Source of the DNA: Otis tarda
Lineage: Eukaryota; Chordata; Aves; Otidiformes; Otididae
DNA: 64,000 nucleotides
Direction of reading: 5' to 3'
NCBI GenBank assembly: GCA_026413225.1
Contig: CM048552.1
Coordinates: 82,313,001 to 82,377,000 of the forward strand
Shown: positions 36,871-48,484 of the stretch, in pieces
How the letters are laid out: the number at the start of each line of letters is the position of its first letter
Position numbering within the stretch: position 1 is the stretch's first letter
The notes under the pieces: generated by a model
Databases searched by the model: none
What the model saw: only the letters and a program-made list of their open reading frames with translations
What the model was told of the DNA's origin: nothing
Translations under genes and position numbers: made by a program

Positions 36871-39438
36871 GCTAAAAAAGAAGATATGATTCTTTCTTTC
36901 AGTTGCTTTTCCTGAGTTACAGAAACATGTCTTTGATGATCACGTTTTACCATTTTTCCCTGATTTTCTGCACCTGGGGTTCTGATTTCATCTTCTGTCT
37001 TCCTTCACTTTTGGAGTACTGTTTTGAATTGTAGAGATTCAAAACAGTGCGAGATCCTGCCAGTTCACCAGCCTGAGAGTATCATATATTAATCTGGTAA
37101 TCAACATAATGAACAATTTGAATGGTTATTGTTCAGCATGACACAGAATAGCAAAAATCCATTTACAGATGTCCCAGAATCAATCAGAGAAGGATTTCTT
37201 CTGTTGACTGAAAGATTAGTAATCATATCCAATTCATTTCCTGAGATTCTAATTTTTAGTTCTTTGGCCACTAGCAGACCAAATTCCTTTGAGTAATTGA
37301 ATACAAAAACATAATGTTTTCCCCATCACCAAAATTTTCCTGACACACAATAATAACAACTCTTTAAATGAAATCTTCTGACAGTGGTTACTGACAGCCT
37401 TACTGCATGAATAAATTATCTGAAGCTTCCCTTGGCTTGCACAATTCTCACTCCTTTGCTACTGGAGTGCGTAGAAACGGCCTGGTCTTAGTCAGGAAAT
37501 ATGAAAGTGAGATTCAGAATTATAAAGTGAGACAGATTATGTGGATACACACATGTGTACACACAAATTTACATAAATTTTAAGATTATATGCTTATTGC
37601 AAGCCACTCCTAATTGTCTCTGAGGAATTTTGTAAAGGCTGGCAGAAACAGTGAAAACCTGGTAAAAAAAAAAAAGAGAACAGGAACCAAGTCCAAGAAT
37701 AAACCAGATCTGATTTCCTACTCACAGCAAAAATGAGGAAAAATAAATAAGAAAAACAGATATCTAACATGCTTTCTGCAGATGCCATATTCCTTCAGAC
37801 CCAAGGTCAAATGTCACCCTTATTTCCAACCACAAAGAGGTGATGTTTCACAGTTTGTAATTAAGAAGAGTTTATCTTTTCCAAATTTTCTAATATATTA
37901 TATTAATAGACCTGGTTGTTCTGATTTATTTATTCACCAGTTGCTAAATACTTCTAAAAATTACTTTCATGTGTGCTATCTGAGCCTCAGTTTTGATGAG
38001 GAAAAAGGCTGGCCTCCAGTTAGAATTCTCTAACATAAGCCAGGATTTTACAACTCTATTTGATCATCCCATGAAAAAAGGGAAGTCATCTAAACCAGAA
38101 AAAGAAATAGAACTCGTTCTGATATGATTTGGATAGTCCTGGTCCAGTTATCCCACTGAAAAAAATTTCCAGTTCATATATCAGAGTAAAGGAGGTCATT
38201 TTAATGTATGAGAAAAGTTCAGAAATGCCTTGAAAGGCAACAGAGCAGAGAGTGGAAAGAGTTGAAATCACTGTAGTGATAAGGTGCAGCCATAGCATTA
38301 TATAGCAAAACACATTTTGTTGGTTCTGCTGCTTATTGTTTCAGTTCAGGACCTTAGTGCTTCGGAGCTTCCCCCCAGATGTGGAAAACCCAAGTTTCCC
38401 CTACAGCTTTTTACCTTTATCTGCAACTTCCTAGCAGAGTATCTTAATCATCCAGTTGTGTATAGCTTTTCAAAGACAAGGAAAATGCTCTTGGCAAAGC
38501 TATGCCAGTCTATAGCGAAGAAGTCAAGATTCACTGAGCTCAGAGAGATATATACATAAGCAGAGTATGACTTTTTACTTTGTTTGTCTGTTTACTGATA
38601 TTTTGCATTAGATAAAATGTATAAGGAGAAACGTATCAGCTAGCAGGAGAACTGAGAGTTCTCCTTTCCCATGTAGCTCATCGCCTGTTGTCAAGACCAA
38701 ACTTTGTTTCATCTCCTTTCCTCTAGAGCTATGAACCAGAGTGGAACAGCTACTGCAGGAGAGCCTGTAACTTCCCAACATAGACTGATGATTAAGGCGC
38801 TCTCACAGAAAGCAGGAGATAGAATTTGAAACCCCTCAAGTAGGTGCTACTGTATGCGAAGAAATATAAGGTACCACTGTGACTGCATATGCATCCTCCA
38901 GCTGCCCTGTCACAGGAAAGACTAGCAGGTTTGAATGAAAGTACTCTATGTAACGTCTCCAAGCCAGAGCAGCTGCACATTTATACCAATTCTTCTTGAG
39001 AAGGCTCGAGGCTGTGAAGGAGAGCACCCTCTCTGTCACTAATGCCAGTTGTGCTTGGATGTGACTTACAGCTTACTCCTTCCCAGTGCTTTTCCTTATA
39101 CCCTTGTTTAGATGGCTTCCCACTCGAGTGAATTGGGTTTGAAATGAAGTGATCCCACATCACAGCACTAAAATACTTTTAGAAACATTGTCTAGAGAAT
39201 CTATGTGACAGAAAATTATTGTGGCTCCCATTTGCAAGAGTTAATGCAGCTGCCTAAAAGATGATGCAGTGCTGACCATGGCAGCCTCCAAGCTCTCTGT
39301 AAAGGCAAGCCACAATCTCTGCGTTTTAATTCCTCACCTTGAAAATCAATGTACTGTGTAGAAGAGTACAAAAGAAGAAATACAAAAATGTAAAGCACTC
39401 AGATACCACAGTAACAAAACTGTCTAAATAACAGATTG

Positions 39439-39499
39439 ATAAATATTAAGCTCCAATAAATATTAAGCTCCAATTAAGCTCCAATCAATGGAGCTTAAT
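39439..39499. repeat. 17-bp tandem repeat ending in a hairpin
   Basis: ATAAATATTAAGCTCCA occurs at 39,439-39,455 and again at 39,456-39,472. It is followed by a third partial unit ATTAAGCTCC (39,473-39,482) and its exact inverse GGAGCTTAAT (39,490-39,499), separated by AATCAAT. Tandem duplication plus an inverted copy in 61 bp suggests a local replication-slippage and template-switch event. Confidence 0.85.
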
Positions 39500-39753
39500 A
39501 ACAAATTCATACCACAGTTTACACAGCAAGGTTGGTCTCTCCTGTATGCAAATTCTCCGCAATCCAGCAGAATTTTACTTGAATTTGACATATGTTCATC
39601 TTGAATCAAGGTGCATGAACATATTGCATAACTCTCCAGACTTAAAGATGACAATATGCTATTACGAGCACATTTGGGTTTTCTCTGTAATAAGCTCTTT
39701 TACAGTGTTCAAGGCTATATTTATCTGATAAAGAAAGGGAAGAAAGAAATAAA

Positions 39754-40544
39754 TAAAGTTCAGCAAGGCCAAGTGCAAGGTCCTGCATGTGGGTCAGGGA
39801 AATCTCAAGCACAAATATAGGCTGGATGGAGAATGGATTATGAGCAGCCCTGAGGAGGACTTGGGAGTCCTGGTGGATGAGAAGCTCAACACGAGCTGGC
39901 AATGTGTGCTTGCAGCCCTGAAAGCCAACTGCATCCTGGGCTGCATCAAAAGAAGTGTGGCCAGAGGTCGAGGGAGGTGATTCTGCCTCTCTGCTCTCGT
40001 GAGACCCCATCTGGAGTACTGCATCTAGCTCTCGAGCCCCCAACATAAGAAGGACGTGGAACAATTGGAGAGAGTCCGGAGGAGGGCCACAAAGATGATA
40101 AGAGTGCTGGAGCACCTCTCCTATGAGGCCAGGCTGAGAGAGTTGGGGCTGTTCAGCCTGGAGAAGAGAAGGCCCCGGAGAGACCTTATTGTGGCCTTCT
40201 AGTACCTCAAGAGGGCCTACAAGAAAATTGAAGAGGGACTTTTGAGAAAGCCATATAGTGACAGGATGAGGGGTAATAGCTTTAAACTGTAAGAGGGTAC
40301 ATTTAGAGTACACATAAGGAAGAAATTCTTTACTGTGAGGGTGGTGAGGGACTTGAACAGGTTGCCCAGAGAAGCTGTGGATGCCCCATCCTTGGAACTG
40401 TTCAAGGCCAGGCTGGATGGGGCTTTGAGCAACCTGGTCTAGTGGAAAGCGTCCCTTCCCAGGGGGGGTGGTGGTGGGGTGGTGGTGTTGGAACTAGATG
40501 ATCTTTAAGGTCCCTTCCAACCCAAGTCATCTGTGATTCTATGA
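39754..40544 (+). mobile_element. CR1 LINE 3' end, decayed
   Basis: The block starts inside the AAGTTCAGCAAGGCCAAGTG motif of ORF2 and runs to the CR1 3' UTR (AACTAGATGATCTTTAAGG, TCCCTTCCAACCC) and tail (TGATTCTATGATT). The plus-strand frame at 39,789-39,980 encodes [20 protein letters not shown] and related ORF2 sequence, then the frame is lost. Compared with the copy at 24,980 the [10 protein letters not shown] region has lost a codon. The 3' UTR carries a GGT-rich insertion at 40,461-40,490. About 790 bp long and intermediate in age between the young copy and the ancient ones. Confidence 0.93.
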
Positions 40545-43500
40545 TTTTGTAAAATTTCACCATGGAATATACTTTGGTTTAGAATTCTAAAATGTTTGAC
40601 TTCATTTACTCTTGCCCTTTCCATAATGAATTAGATTGTTTTTCCCACTATAACTCTCTTAAAAGACCCTTTCTGCTCTTAAAATATCTCTGTGATCTAA
40701 CAGTTCTGCCATACCAAAAAGCATAATTTTCTGAACAGGAAAAGATATATCACCTCTCATTGCACTGATAGTTTTCCAGACTATGCAATCTCTCAAGAAA
40801 AACTGAGTTCATGTCACAGTGACTGCAAAAAATTTTGCACTGTTATTAAGTGCTACTTCCTCAGAACTGTCTCAAATTCCTCCAGTGGGAAGTAAACAGA
40901 CATTTCTCATGATGACTCCCATATTTTTTTTAATAAAATGCATTCAAATGCTGTGTGGATCTACTGTCCAGGAACTGAAAGTGTTTCACCCTGCTTAGCA
41001 TGAGGATGCACTCATTTATGTGTGCAGAAGAAGGGAGCATGTTGAATCTTAAAAGAAAATATTAACTGCAGCAAAACATTATTTCAAATTCTTGTTCCTT
41101 TAAAAATTTGCAGATTACTATGCACCCTTCTACTGCTGAATAGGACAGAGGAAACATTAAAACCTTAGAGTTTGCAGGAAATAGCATAAGCAGTGTTGGA
41201 ATGTCTAGAAAGCCCTAGTCTAGAAAGATAAGCAAGTTTTTAGGTTGTATAAATTATTATAGGCTTTTTTTTTTAATGGCAAAATAAAATATTTGTCAGT
41301 GTGCTTTTCTGAAATTAAATAGTTCAAAGAGTACTGTTTTACAGCAAGTTTGCCTTTGCTACCCTACTTCTTTGCCTTTCACACTCCACCTTCTGTAACA
41401 TTTTACACTGCCAAAGTTTTTTTTTTTTTCCAGACTGCTTGAATTTGTGCTCCATATTTAAATAATTAGACCTGTTTACATGGGTCTGGAGAAGACCTAT
41501 GCTTGGGCATAGCAACACAGTAAAACACAGTAAAATCTTGATTACAGTCATACAAACATGGGCCTCAGATTTTCCTTTTAGTCTTGTCACATGCAAGCAG
41601 TAAATGAGTTAAAGGGATTTCCTGGGGGAAAAAAAGTAATCACTGATACTTAAAATGAAGAAGAATACCTAGTAAGCAGAGAGAGGGACTCACACCATCC
41701 CACTCCATTATGCAGTTTGCTGTGCTTACAGATTATTCTGTTTTATGAAATAAATCAGCAGTTACTATCCTTCCAGGAAAGTGACCTCATTTCTCCTGTA
41801 CCACTGTGATGGGCCTAATATAATGACTCGGATGGATGATGGATAGGGGTGGATTCTGAAGTCACTTCAACCTGAAGGTGGCAAGGATTAAAAGCAGGAC
41901 TGAACACATTGTAACAAAATAGTCTTTTGGCCTCTTAGAAAGCAGAAAATGTCACTTTATGCACTCTTGTGTGATTTAGCAAAGGTGGATGTGGAAAGTG
42001 AGACTCTCCTTCAGTGCTGACGGTTTAGAGAAAGATTGGGGTTTAGAAATTAGTACAGTTGATAGGTGACTGAGCTGAAAACTCAGCTGTTGAGCATTTC
42101 CAGAGCTAAACCTAGGGATTTTAGAGCTAAATGAAGAACTGTTTAACAAACATTGCTTGGAAGCTCTGTGTAGGGTCTCCAAGCCAGAGCAGCTGTAGTT
42201 TCAAAAGAGGGGGGCAGTGGGGAGGAGGAGAGATGAAGCAGCTAGGACAGGTATTGCAGCTGTTCCTCATTAACCTCACCAAACAGCAAAGGGGAAATCA
42301 ACAAACGAGTACATTCCAGCAGAAATTCAAAGTGGAAGTGATAATAGGAAGGCCAGACTGACAGGTTCTGGCAAGTTGGGAGGGCATTGCTAGAAAAGCA
42401 CTGGCGGCTACAGAGCTCAAAGCTAAGGGACTTACTTCTTTCCTGCCTCCCTACCCCCTCCCATTCCCTCTACACAAGGGCAGTGCAGTTATTTTATTTC
42501 ATCTATGAGAAATTGATTGCTGCGATACAGTCACGTGCAGAAGTGGAAGAGGGCAGGAACAGGCAGCATCAAATAGTAGGAGAAAAGCTGAGAATGTGAG
42601 CAATCTGAGGAAAAATTTTGGTGTTCAGTGGGGAAAAATGAGTACGTGAGTGAAAGAAAAAAGACAGCAGAGCAGTAATTGAAGGTCAGAGTCATTCTGG
42701 AGGAGATGGCAAGTGATGCAGTGGGGAAGAGCGGTTCCCCAATGCTGTGGTTTAGTGTGTGGATTACTGTAAATAGAGTGACTTACACTCCAGCTCATGT
42801 CAATGGTAGCAAACACTACTTTTACTCTGTGCTATGGCTAAGTCCATACACAATTAAACAGAAGCATATTAGAAAGTTGGTTTAGCGCAAGGGACATAGC
42901 TGGAGAGAAACATGTTGGGGTACTACAGTAACGTTCATACAAGAGCAGTCAATGGGCTTGAATCTCATTTAAACTATGTTCACTTTATGTTGCTCTGTTT
43001 TCCCTGCAAAATGGTCTGTGTCTGCAAATATAACTCTTTACCCACAAGGTTGATCTTTAACCTACATGGGCATCGGACACAAAGAGTACGGTGGGTTGGT
43101 CAGGTTGTGCTGCAGAACCTGGAAGGAATCTCCAAGGAAGGAACAGTCCCAAGTCAGAGGAGCATCTTTCACTACATGTGTAACAGGACTCCATGTTATT
43201 TCAGTAAGTTTTCTTCCTTCAGGCAGAGTACATGAAGGTACATCAGTGGCACTTTTCTTCATAGCATCTCACTGTGCTGCCTTCCCTGGAGTTGCTGCTT
43301 GGAATCCCTCTTTTGAGCTTGTTGAGGTCTTGAAGCAAGTCTTGCAGTACCCTAAAGCTTGTCCCCAGTGTTCTACTAGCCACAGATCAGCCTGCAAGGT
43401 TGAAAGGCATGCCTCTCAGGCTTGATGAAACAGGAAATACACTTTGGGTTTGTAATAAAATGAAACTGTTTCCTGTTCCTGCCTGTAAACATTCCATAGG

Positions 43501-43784
43501 AAATTGAGGCACTTTTCACTGGAGACAAGGAAACTACCACTAACCAGGAAAATTTTGCTGTGAAAAATGGCAATCTTCTGCTTATGGCAAATGCACTGAA
43601 ATGTACACTTTCATCCAGGGGTTGGAATTACACCCTTTTTTTTCAGAGAACAGCTGCATGTACTGGTGGGAATGGTAAAGTTTTGGCCTGGATCCAATTT
43701 GATAATACTTACAGAAAGATGCAAGAGGTTTCTTTTGTTGTTTTGTTTTCATTGAATTTCATTCTGCCAAAACAAAATTCAGTC
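40545..43784. other. Gene-free AT-rich sequence
   Basis: No supported exon or transposon. T-runs occur near 41,264-41,273 and 41,420-41,430. The open frames of 76-119 codons between 42,100 and 43,430 are unrecognised and lack any shared feature. Confidence 0.5.
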
Positions 43785-43985
43785 ACTGGAATATCAGCCT
43801 TGGAAGGTGCTGAGTATTTTGGCTGTGATCCAGAAGTGCACTTAAGCACATGCTTAACTCTGAGGACATAATTAGTCTTGCCAATTTTGCTGGGGCTATT
43901 GACATGCTTAAAGTTAAGCATGTGATTAAGTCCACTGCTGTAAGAATGCTTAGCCCTTTGTAGGATTAAGCCCAGCTCTGTGCTA
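43785..43985. repeat. Ancient palindromic amniote-type repeat
   Basis: The arm ACTTAAGCACATGCTTAACT (43,840-43,859) matches, 19 of 20, the complement of AGTTAAGCATGTGATTAAGT (43,912-43,931). The surrounding words GTGATCCAGAAGTGC and GACATGCTTAAAGTTAAGC are ones I recall as recurring in reptile and bird DNA, in a repeat whose consensus is palindromic. I cannot name the family with certainty. It is strongly diverged, which fits an origin before modern birds. Confidence 0.5.
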
Positions 43986-45684
43986 CACAAATGATCTTTT
44001 GTTCAGTCTTGAATGACTAGGACAGGTAATGGAGGGAATAAACATGGTTCTTTAAAATAAACATTCTGCTGATCAAAGAGATAGTGCACACAGTATTAAC
44101 ACTGAAACTGTCATCACATTTTATGAGCAACAATTTAGTAGTGCAAATGAGATGATTCATGTCTCCATTATCTCTTTTTACCCAAAATGCCTGATTGGTT
44201 ATGTTCCATGATAACTCTACAGTTGCATGCCACGTTGGCAGTCGGTACTGTCAGCATAACGATGCGTGCACGGACCCATGTGCACCTTTAATACTGTGCA
44301 GCTCTATATTTGAAACCGTCAAGTTAGTTCTGAGCAAGCTGCTCTGTCTGTCTGGTGCAGCGCAATACCACACAGAGGCACTAACTTAGACTGAAGAACA
44401 AAACAATCCTGGTAGTGTGATGGTCATGTTCCAGGTTTGAGCTTCAGTCATCCTTGCCTCAGAGTTTCCACTTCTTGTGCCATGCAGTTGTGAATGGACT
44501 GGGTCAGATCATGCAACCCATTAAAATGTCTCTGGCAGACGCCAGTGGACATTTGGCCAAAGAGTATAAGAAATGGGCAAGAAGACAGTGATGTTATTTC
44601 AGATCATGTTATCATGGCAACCTCCAGCACAGGGTCTCCCTGAGCTAGAAGTACCATCAGCTTGAAGCAATGAGATCCACAGGATTTCTACAGGGAGCTG
44701 CTTTCTGCAGTGTGGTCAGTAGAGTAAGTGACTGGCAGGGTGGCATTTTTTATAGCAGGCCTGCATGATGCAGCAAAGGAAATGTTAGTGTTTGCAGGCA
44801 TTTTTCTCCTAACATTCCCATTTTTGGTAACACAGGCAAAGTTGAAACATGGCAGCAGCAGTGGTCAGGTATCAGAGAAAAAGAAAGTGGAGGGAACAGC
44901 TTTTGCAGGTTGTTGAACTGTAATCGTTGAGGTTTGTAAGCTGAGTCACTGAACCATTCATGCTCGTAATTAAAATGAAGCATTCTTAAAAGATAACTAA
45001 GAAAAAGAATTAAAGCTTATATAAATAATTTTCCCCTACTTTCTCTTTATGCTTTTTTCTCTTCCATATACTCTAACGCCTTAGCACTTTCTCCTTATTG
45101 GCTTTAGTTTTAGTTTTTCTGGGCATGGCTGGTTTTTATCTGTTTGGATTTTCTTATTCTGTTTTGTTGTTGATTCTAACTACTTTTTTATGGTAGTCAT
45201 ATAGTTTTACTTCTTTCATTGGAAAACTCGACAATTACAAGTTTGAAAATTACTGATTCCAAACATGGGAAAATGATAGACAAATCAGCAGAATTCAGAA
45301 AACAAAGCAAAATTTCAGTGGGCTGAGCAGCTGCCAATTCCAATGGAAAAAATTTAAAACTGCATTATTTTTTGAAAAGCTGCAGAATCAAATATGAAGT
45401 TGTTCAACACAGTCCTCAGACTCAAAAGGACTCCGAGAAGTCTTGAGAACATATTGTTGTTTCCATGAGGTCTGATGCAATCTTTACCATGTCTGCAGGC
45501 AAAGTCTGGAACTAATTCCTGCTCATGATTCGCCAGAGTTCAGCAGCCTGCTGGGCACAGACAAAGGCACAGCGCATCTGTTTTGGCAAGTTAAAAGATT
45601 AATTTCTGAATACTAAAAATAAATTATTTCTAATTCCATCCCATCTTGCTTCCCAATTGCTTTCCAATTTGGCAAATTTTAATG
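43986..45684. other. Gene-free AT-rich sequence
   Basis: No exon, RNA gene or recognisable transposon. The short frames present are not conserved-looking. Confidence 0.5.
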
Positions 45685-45775
45685 AAGTGAACCTTGCAAC
45701 ACCTCTGTGAGGTCAAGGTAAATATTATCCCCATTTACAGATGAAAGAAACTATAACCCAGATGCAGATGAAGGC
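45685..45775 (+). repeat. MIR-like SINE core relic
   Basis: AACACCTCTGTGAGGTCAAG, AATATTATCCCCATTTACAG and ATGAAAGAAACTATAACCCAG follow the order of the MIR core and 3' segment (CTCTGTGAGGTAGG, TTATCCCCATTTTACAGATG, GAAACTGAGGC). MIR-type SINEs are known across amniotes, so a relic in a bird is plausible. The following TTGATTCAGGAAGCATCC resembles the start of the palindromic repeat at 43.8 kb. It is short and diverged, so support is moderate. Confidence 0.45.
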
Positions 45776-47909
45776 CTTGATTCAGGAAGCATCCTATGCA
45801 GACATGTATCCTATCTTAGGGGTGCTGCTGGCAGCATTAAGAGGCATATTTTTCTAAAATAATTACATCTGATTTGGAAGTCACTGCTTAGACACGTAAG
45901 CCTGTTTTTGTGTCTAGGAAATGAGTAGACATTACTCACAGACATCTCTGGAAACAGTTCTTCTTCATTCACAACTGGTCAGAGTGCTCTGGAAGAAACT
46001 GAAAGCAAGAACAGTTGTGGAAGAATATTGTTTTGTTGGAATATCAAAGTTCTTCCTTTCCAGAGTGAACTGAAAGCAAACAAACAATTAAGAATTTCCC
46101 AGCTCCTGTGATTCAGAAGAAAAGACCCATAAGGCCATTTTCCTCCTGAAAACTCTTGATGCTTCATCTTCTTAACATTTGTTACTGGTTTGTAATTGTG
46201 TAAATAATTTTGCAACAGAAAATGAAACTTTCCTTTCCAGAAAGTGAAAAAGATTGGGCTGGAACCTGAACGAAGTAGTGCAAAGTAAAACCCTTGAAAT
46301 GAAAATGGTTGGGTTTTTTTTCTCATGGGAACAAAAAAGTCTCCATTTACCCCAAAAGGTTTTGTCTTCAAAGTTCTGTTTCTGTCTCCTTCAGACTCTA
46401 GGAAATGCAGATAAATGAAACATTTTTTGTTATACATTGGCAGACTCAGAAGTTTTAAAAAAATCCCTAGGTTTATTTAATAATTTTTATTAAACTTGTT
46501 ATACATTATCATCTAGTTGTTCAGAACATAATCAGTGGGGGAAAAAACTTAAGGGGAAGGAAAGACAGGAGAGGGTAAAACTGAGAACAAGATTGATTTC
46601 AGCTACATTTAGCTGTCCTCACTTAATTTAATCTCTCAGATGAGAGAGATGAATCACCCCCTAGAGCTGCTTATACATTGACTGAAAAGAGCCGCACGTG
46701 ATAAGCATGAGTCAGACATCTAATTTTCAGATAGCTAAAATTCAGTGGAACTAATCCTGCCCCAGTTCCTCCCTCTTCTCTTCCAGCAGAGGAGCTGGAA
46801 TTGGCAGCTCTGAAGGAGGACAGTCAGCCCTGTGGAGCTTCAGTTCCCAGTCTGGCCAGAAGATTCTGAAGTATTGAATGATTTGCTTGTTTAATAGTAA
46901 GAAAGAGATTAATATCAGTTTATATAAATTATTCTGCTGTTTATTGGTAACTTCAGGTCTTGAATATGAAAGGTTTGGTTGTAAATTAAATTTGGATGCA
47001 AGAACAGCAGAAGTCCAGGACAGAAGTCCATCTGCCTCGGTATTCTGTCTCTGGGGATGGTCAATAGCACACTCCATGGAAAACAGATGAGAATCAAGCA
47101 AACATCGAGAGATACTGCCCCAATATACTCTTCCAGTCTCTAGTAATCAGTTTAGGAATTACCTGAGATAGAGGTGATGACTCGGAGTTGTTTGTGTTTT
47201 GACTGCCTAAATGATTTTGATATTTTGAAAATCAAGCTTGGCAGGAATAAAGCCTTTGTTGTAGTATATGTCTACAATACCCATGAGGGGAAGAGCATAA
47301 GGGATGGCTGGAATTCATGTAGACATACATTCACTAATTGAAATGTCGCTAACTTTCCATCTGTAAACAGTGTAGGTTTTGCAATATGAATTTCAGTATA
47401 GGCTAACTAAATTCCTATCTATGCGTTTGCATGTGCTGAATTAACCGTAAAGAGCTGACCGGGTGAAAGCTACCTTGAGTTTGTAGCTAACCTTTTGTTC
47501 ATATCTTCATATAACTCTGTCCTGACTTGCAGATGATACTTGTTCCTTTGGTAAATAATTTTTTTATTAACAAACGTGAAGGCTAAATGAAGAGAAAGGT
47601 TTTGAGTGATTCACTGAAAAGCACCATTGTATGTTTAAAGGCCTTGATTTTGGAAAAAAAAACATAAATATTTATGAATGCCATCCTGTCTAGAAGAATA
47701 CACATAGCCTGGAGTTCTCTTGATACAATTCAAGGAAAGTCCAGCAAAGCATACGTTCTAAAAACATTGTCCTGGCTGGACATGTGTTTTGGGTGAAAGA
47801 CAAGATTCTTAGGAGGGTTTGAACACGAACACACAACATCCCACAGGACGAATTCCCTAGTCTCAGTCACAGTTCCCTGTGCACTGTGAACAGATAAACT
47901 TCTCAACAC
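45776..47909. other. Gene-free AT-rich sequence
   Basis: No supported exon. A minus-strand frame of 152 codons at 45,979-46,437 is the longest open frame outside transposons, but it is rich in Phe, Lys and Leu, has no recognised motif and looks like an AT-composition accident. Confidence 0.5.
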
Positions 47910-48484
47910 TGTACTGGTTTTGGCTGGGATAGAGTTTATTTTTTTCATACTAGCTTGTATGGAGCTATATTTTTTGTTTTGATAACACATCACTGTTTTA
48001 ATTACCGCTGAGCAGTGCTTGCACAGCATCAAGGCCTTTCCTACTCCTCACACTATACTACCAGTGAGTAAACTTGAAGCACACAAGAAGTTGGGAGCAG
48101 ACACAGCTTGGACAGTTTACCCAAACCGACCAAAGGAATATCCCATACCATATCACATCATGCACAGCAATAAAAGCTGCATGGAAGAAAGAGGAAGGGC
48201 GGAGATTTTGAGTTATGCATTTGTCTTCCCAAGTAGCCGTTACGCATGATGGAGCCCTGCTTTCCTGGAAATGAATGAACACCTTCCTGCCAATGGAAAG
48301 CAGTGTATGAATTCCTTATTTTGCTTTGCTTGTGCATGCAGCTTTTGCTTTACCTATTAAGCTGTCTTTATCTCAACCGACAAGTTTTGGCATTTCTACC
48401 CTTCCAATTCTCTCCTCCATCCCACTGCAGAGGGAGTGAACAAGAGTCTGTGTGGTGCTTAGCCGCCAACTGGGGTTAAACCCA
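47910..48484 (+). mobile_element. Solo LTR of an avian endogenous retrovirus, about 575 bp
   Basis: The block begins TGTACTGGTTTTGGCTGGGA, the typical opening of a widespread bird LTR group. It carries GAAGTTGGGAGCAGACACAG and ACCCAAACCGACCAAAGG in the middle, a weakened TATA region (AATAAAAGCTGC near 48,169), a 3' segment TTATCTCAACCGACAAG, a CCATCCCACTG block, and an end near TGGGGTTAAACCCA. No internal retroviral sequence adjoins either side, so it is solo. Flanking 5-mers do not match convincingly. It is visibly more diverged than the two 1.15-kb LTRs, hence older. It shares its 3' block order with the fragment at 1-180. Confidence 0.88.

Larger units (their letters stand above)
34204..39753. 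other. Gene-free AT-rich sequence
   Basis: No supported exon or RNA gene. Contents are an A14 run near 34,687-34,700, a hairpin at 36,007-36,038, a GTTTT microsatellite at 36,853-36,870, an A-run near 37,664-37,675, and a cluster of short AT-rich repeats at 39,439-39,499. A 20-bp segment at 38,956-38,975 recurs exactly at 42,176-42,195. Confidence 0.5.

Noticed and set aside
45979-46437. Minus-strand open frame of 152 codons
   Set aside because: Phe-, Lys- and Leu-rich composition expected from AT-rich DNA, no motif, no splice or promoter context.
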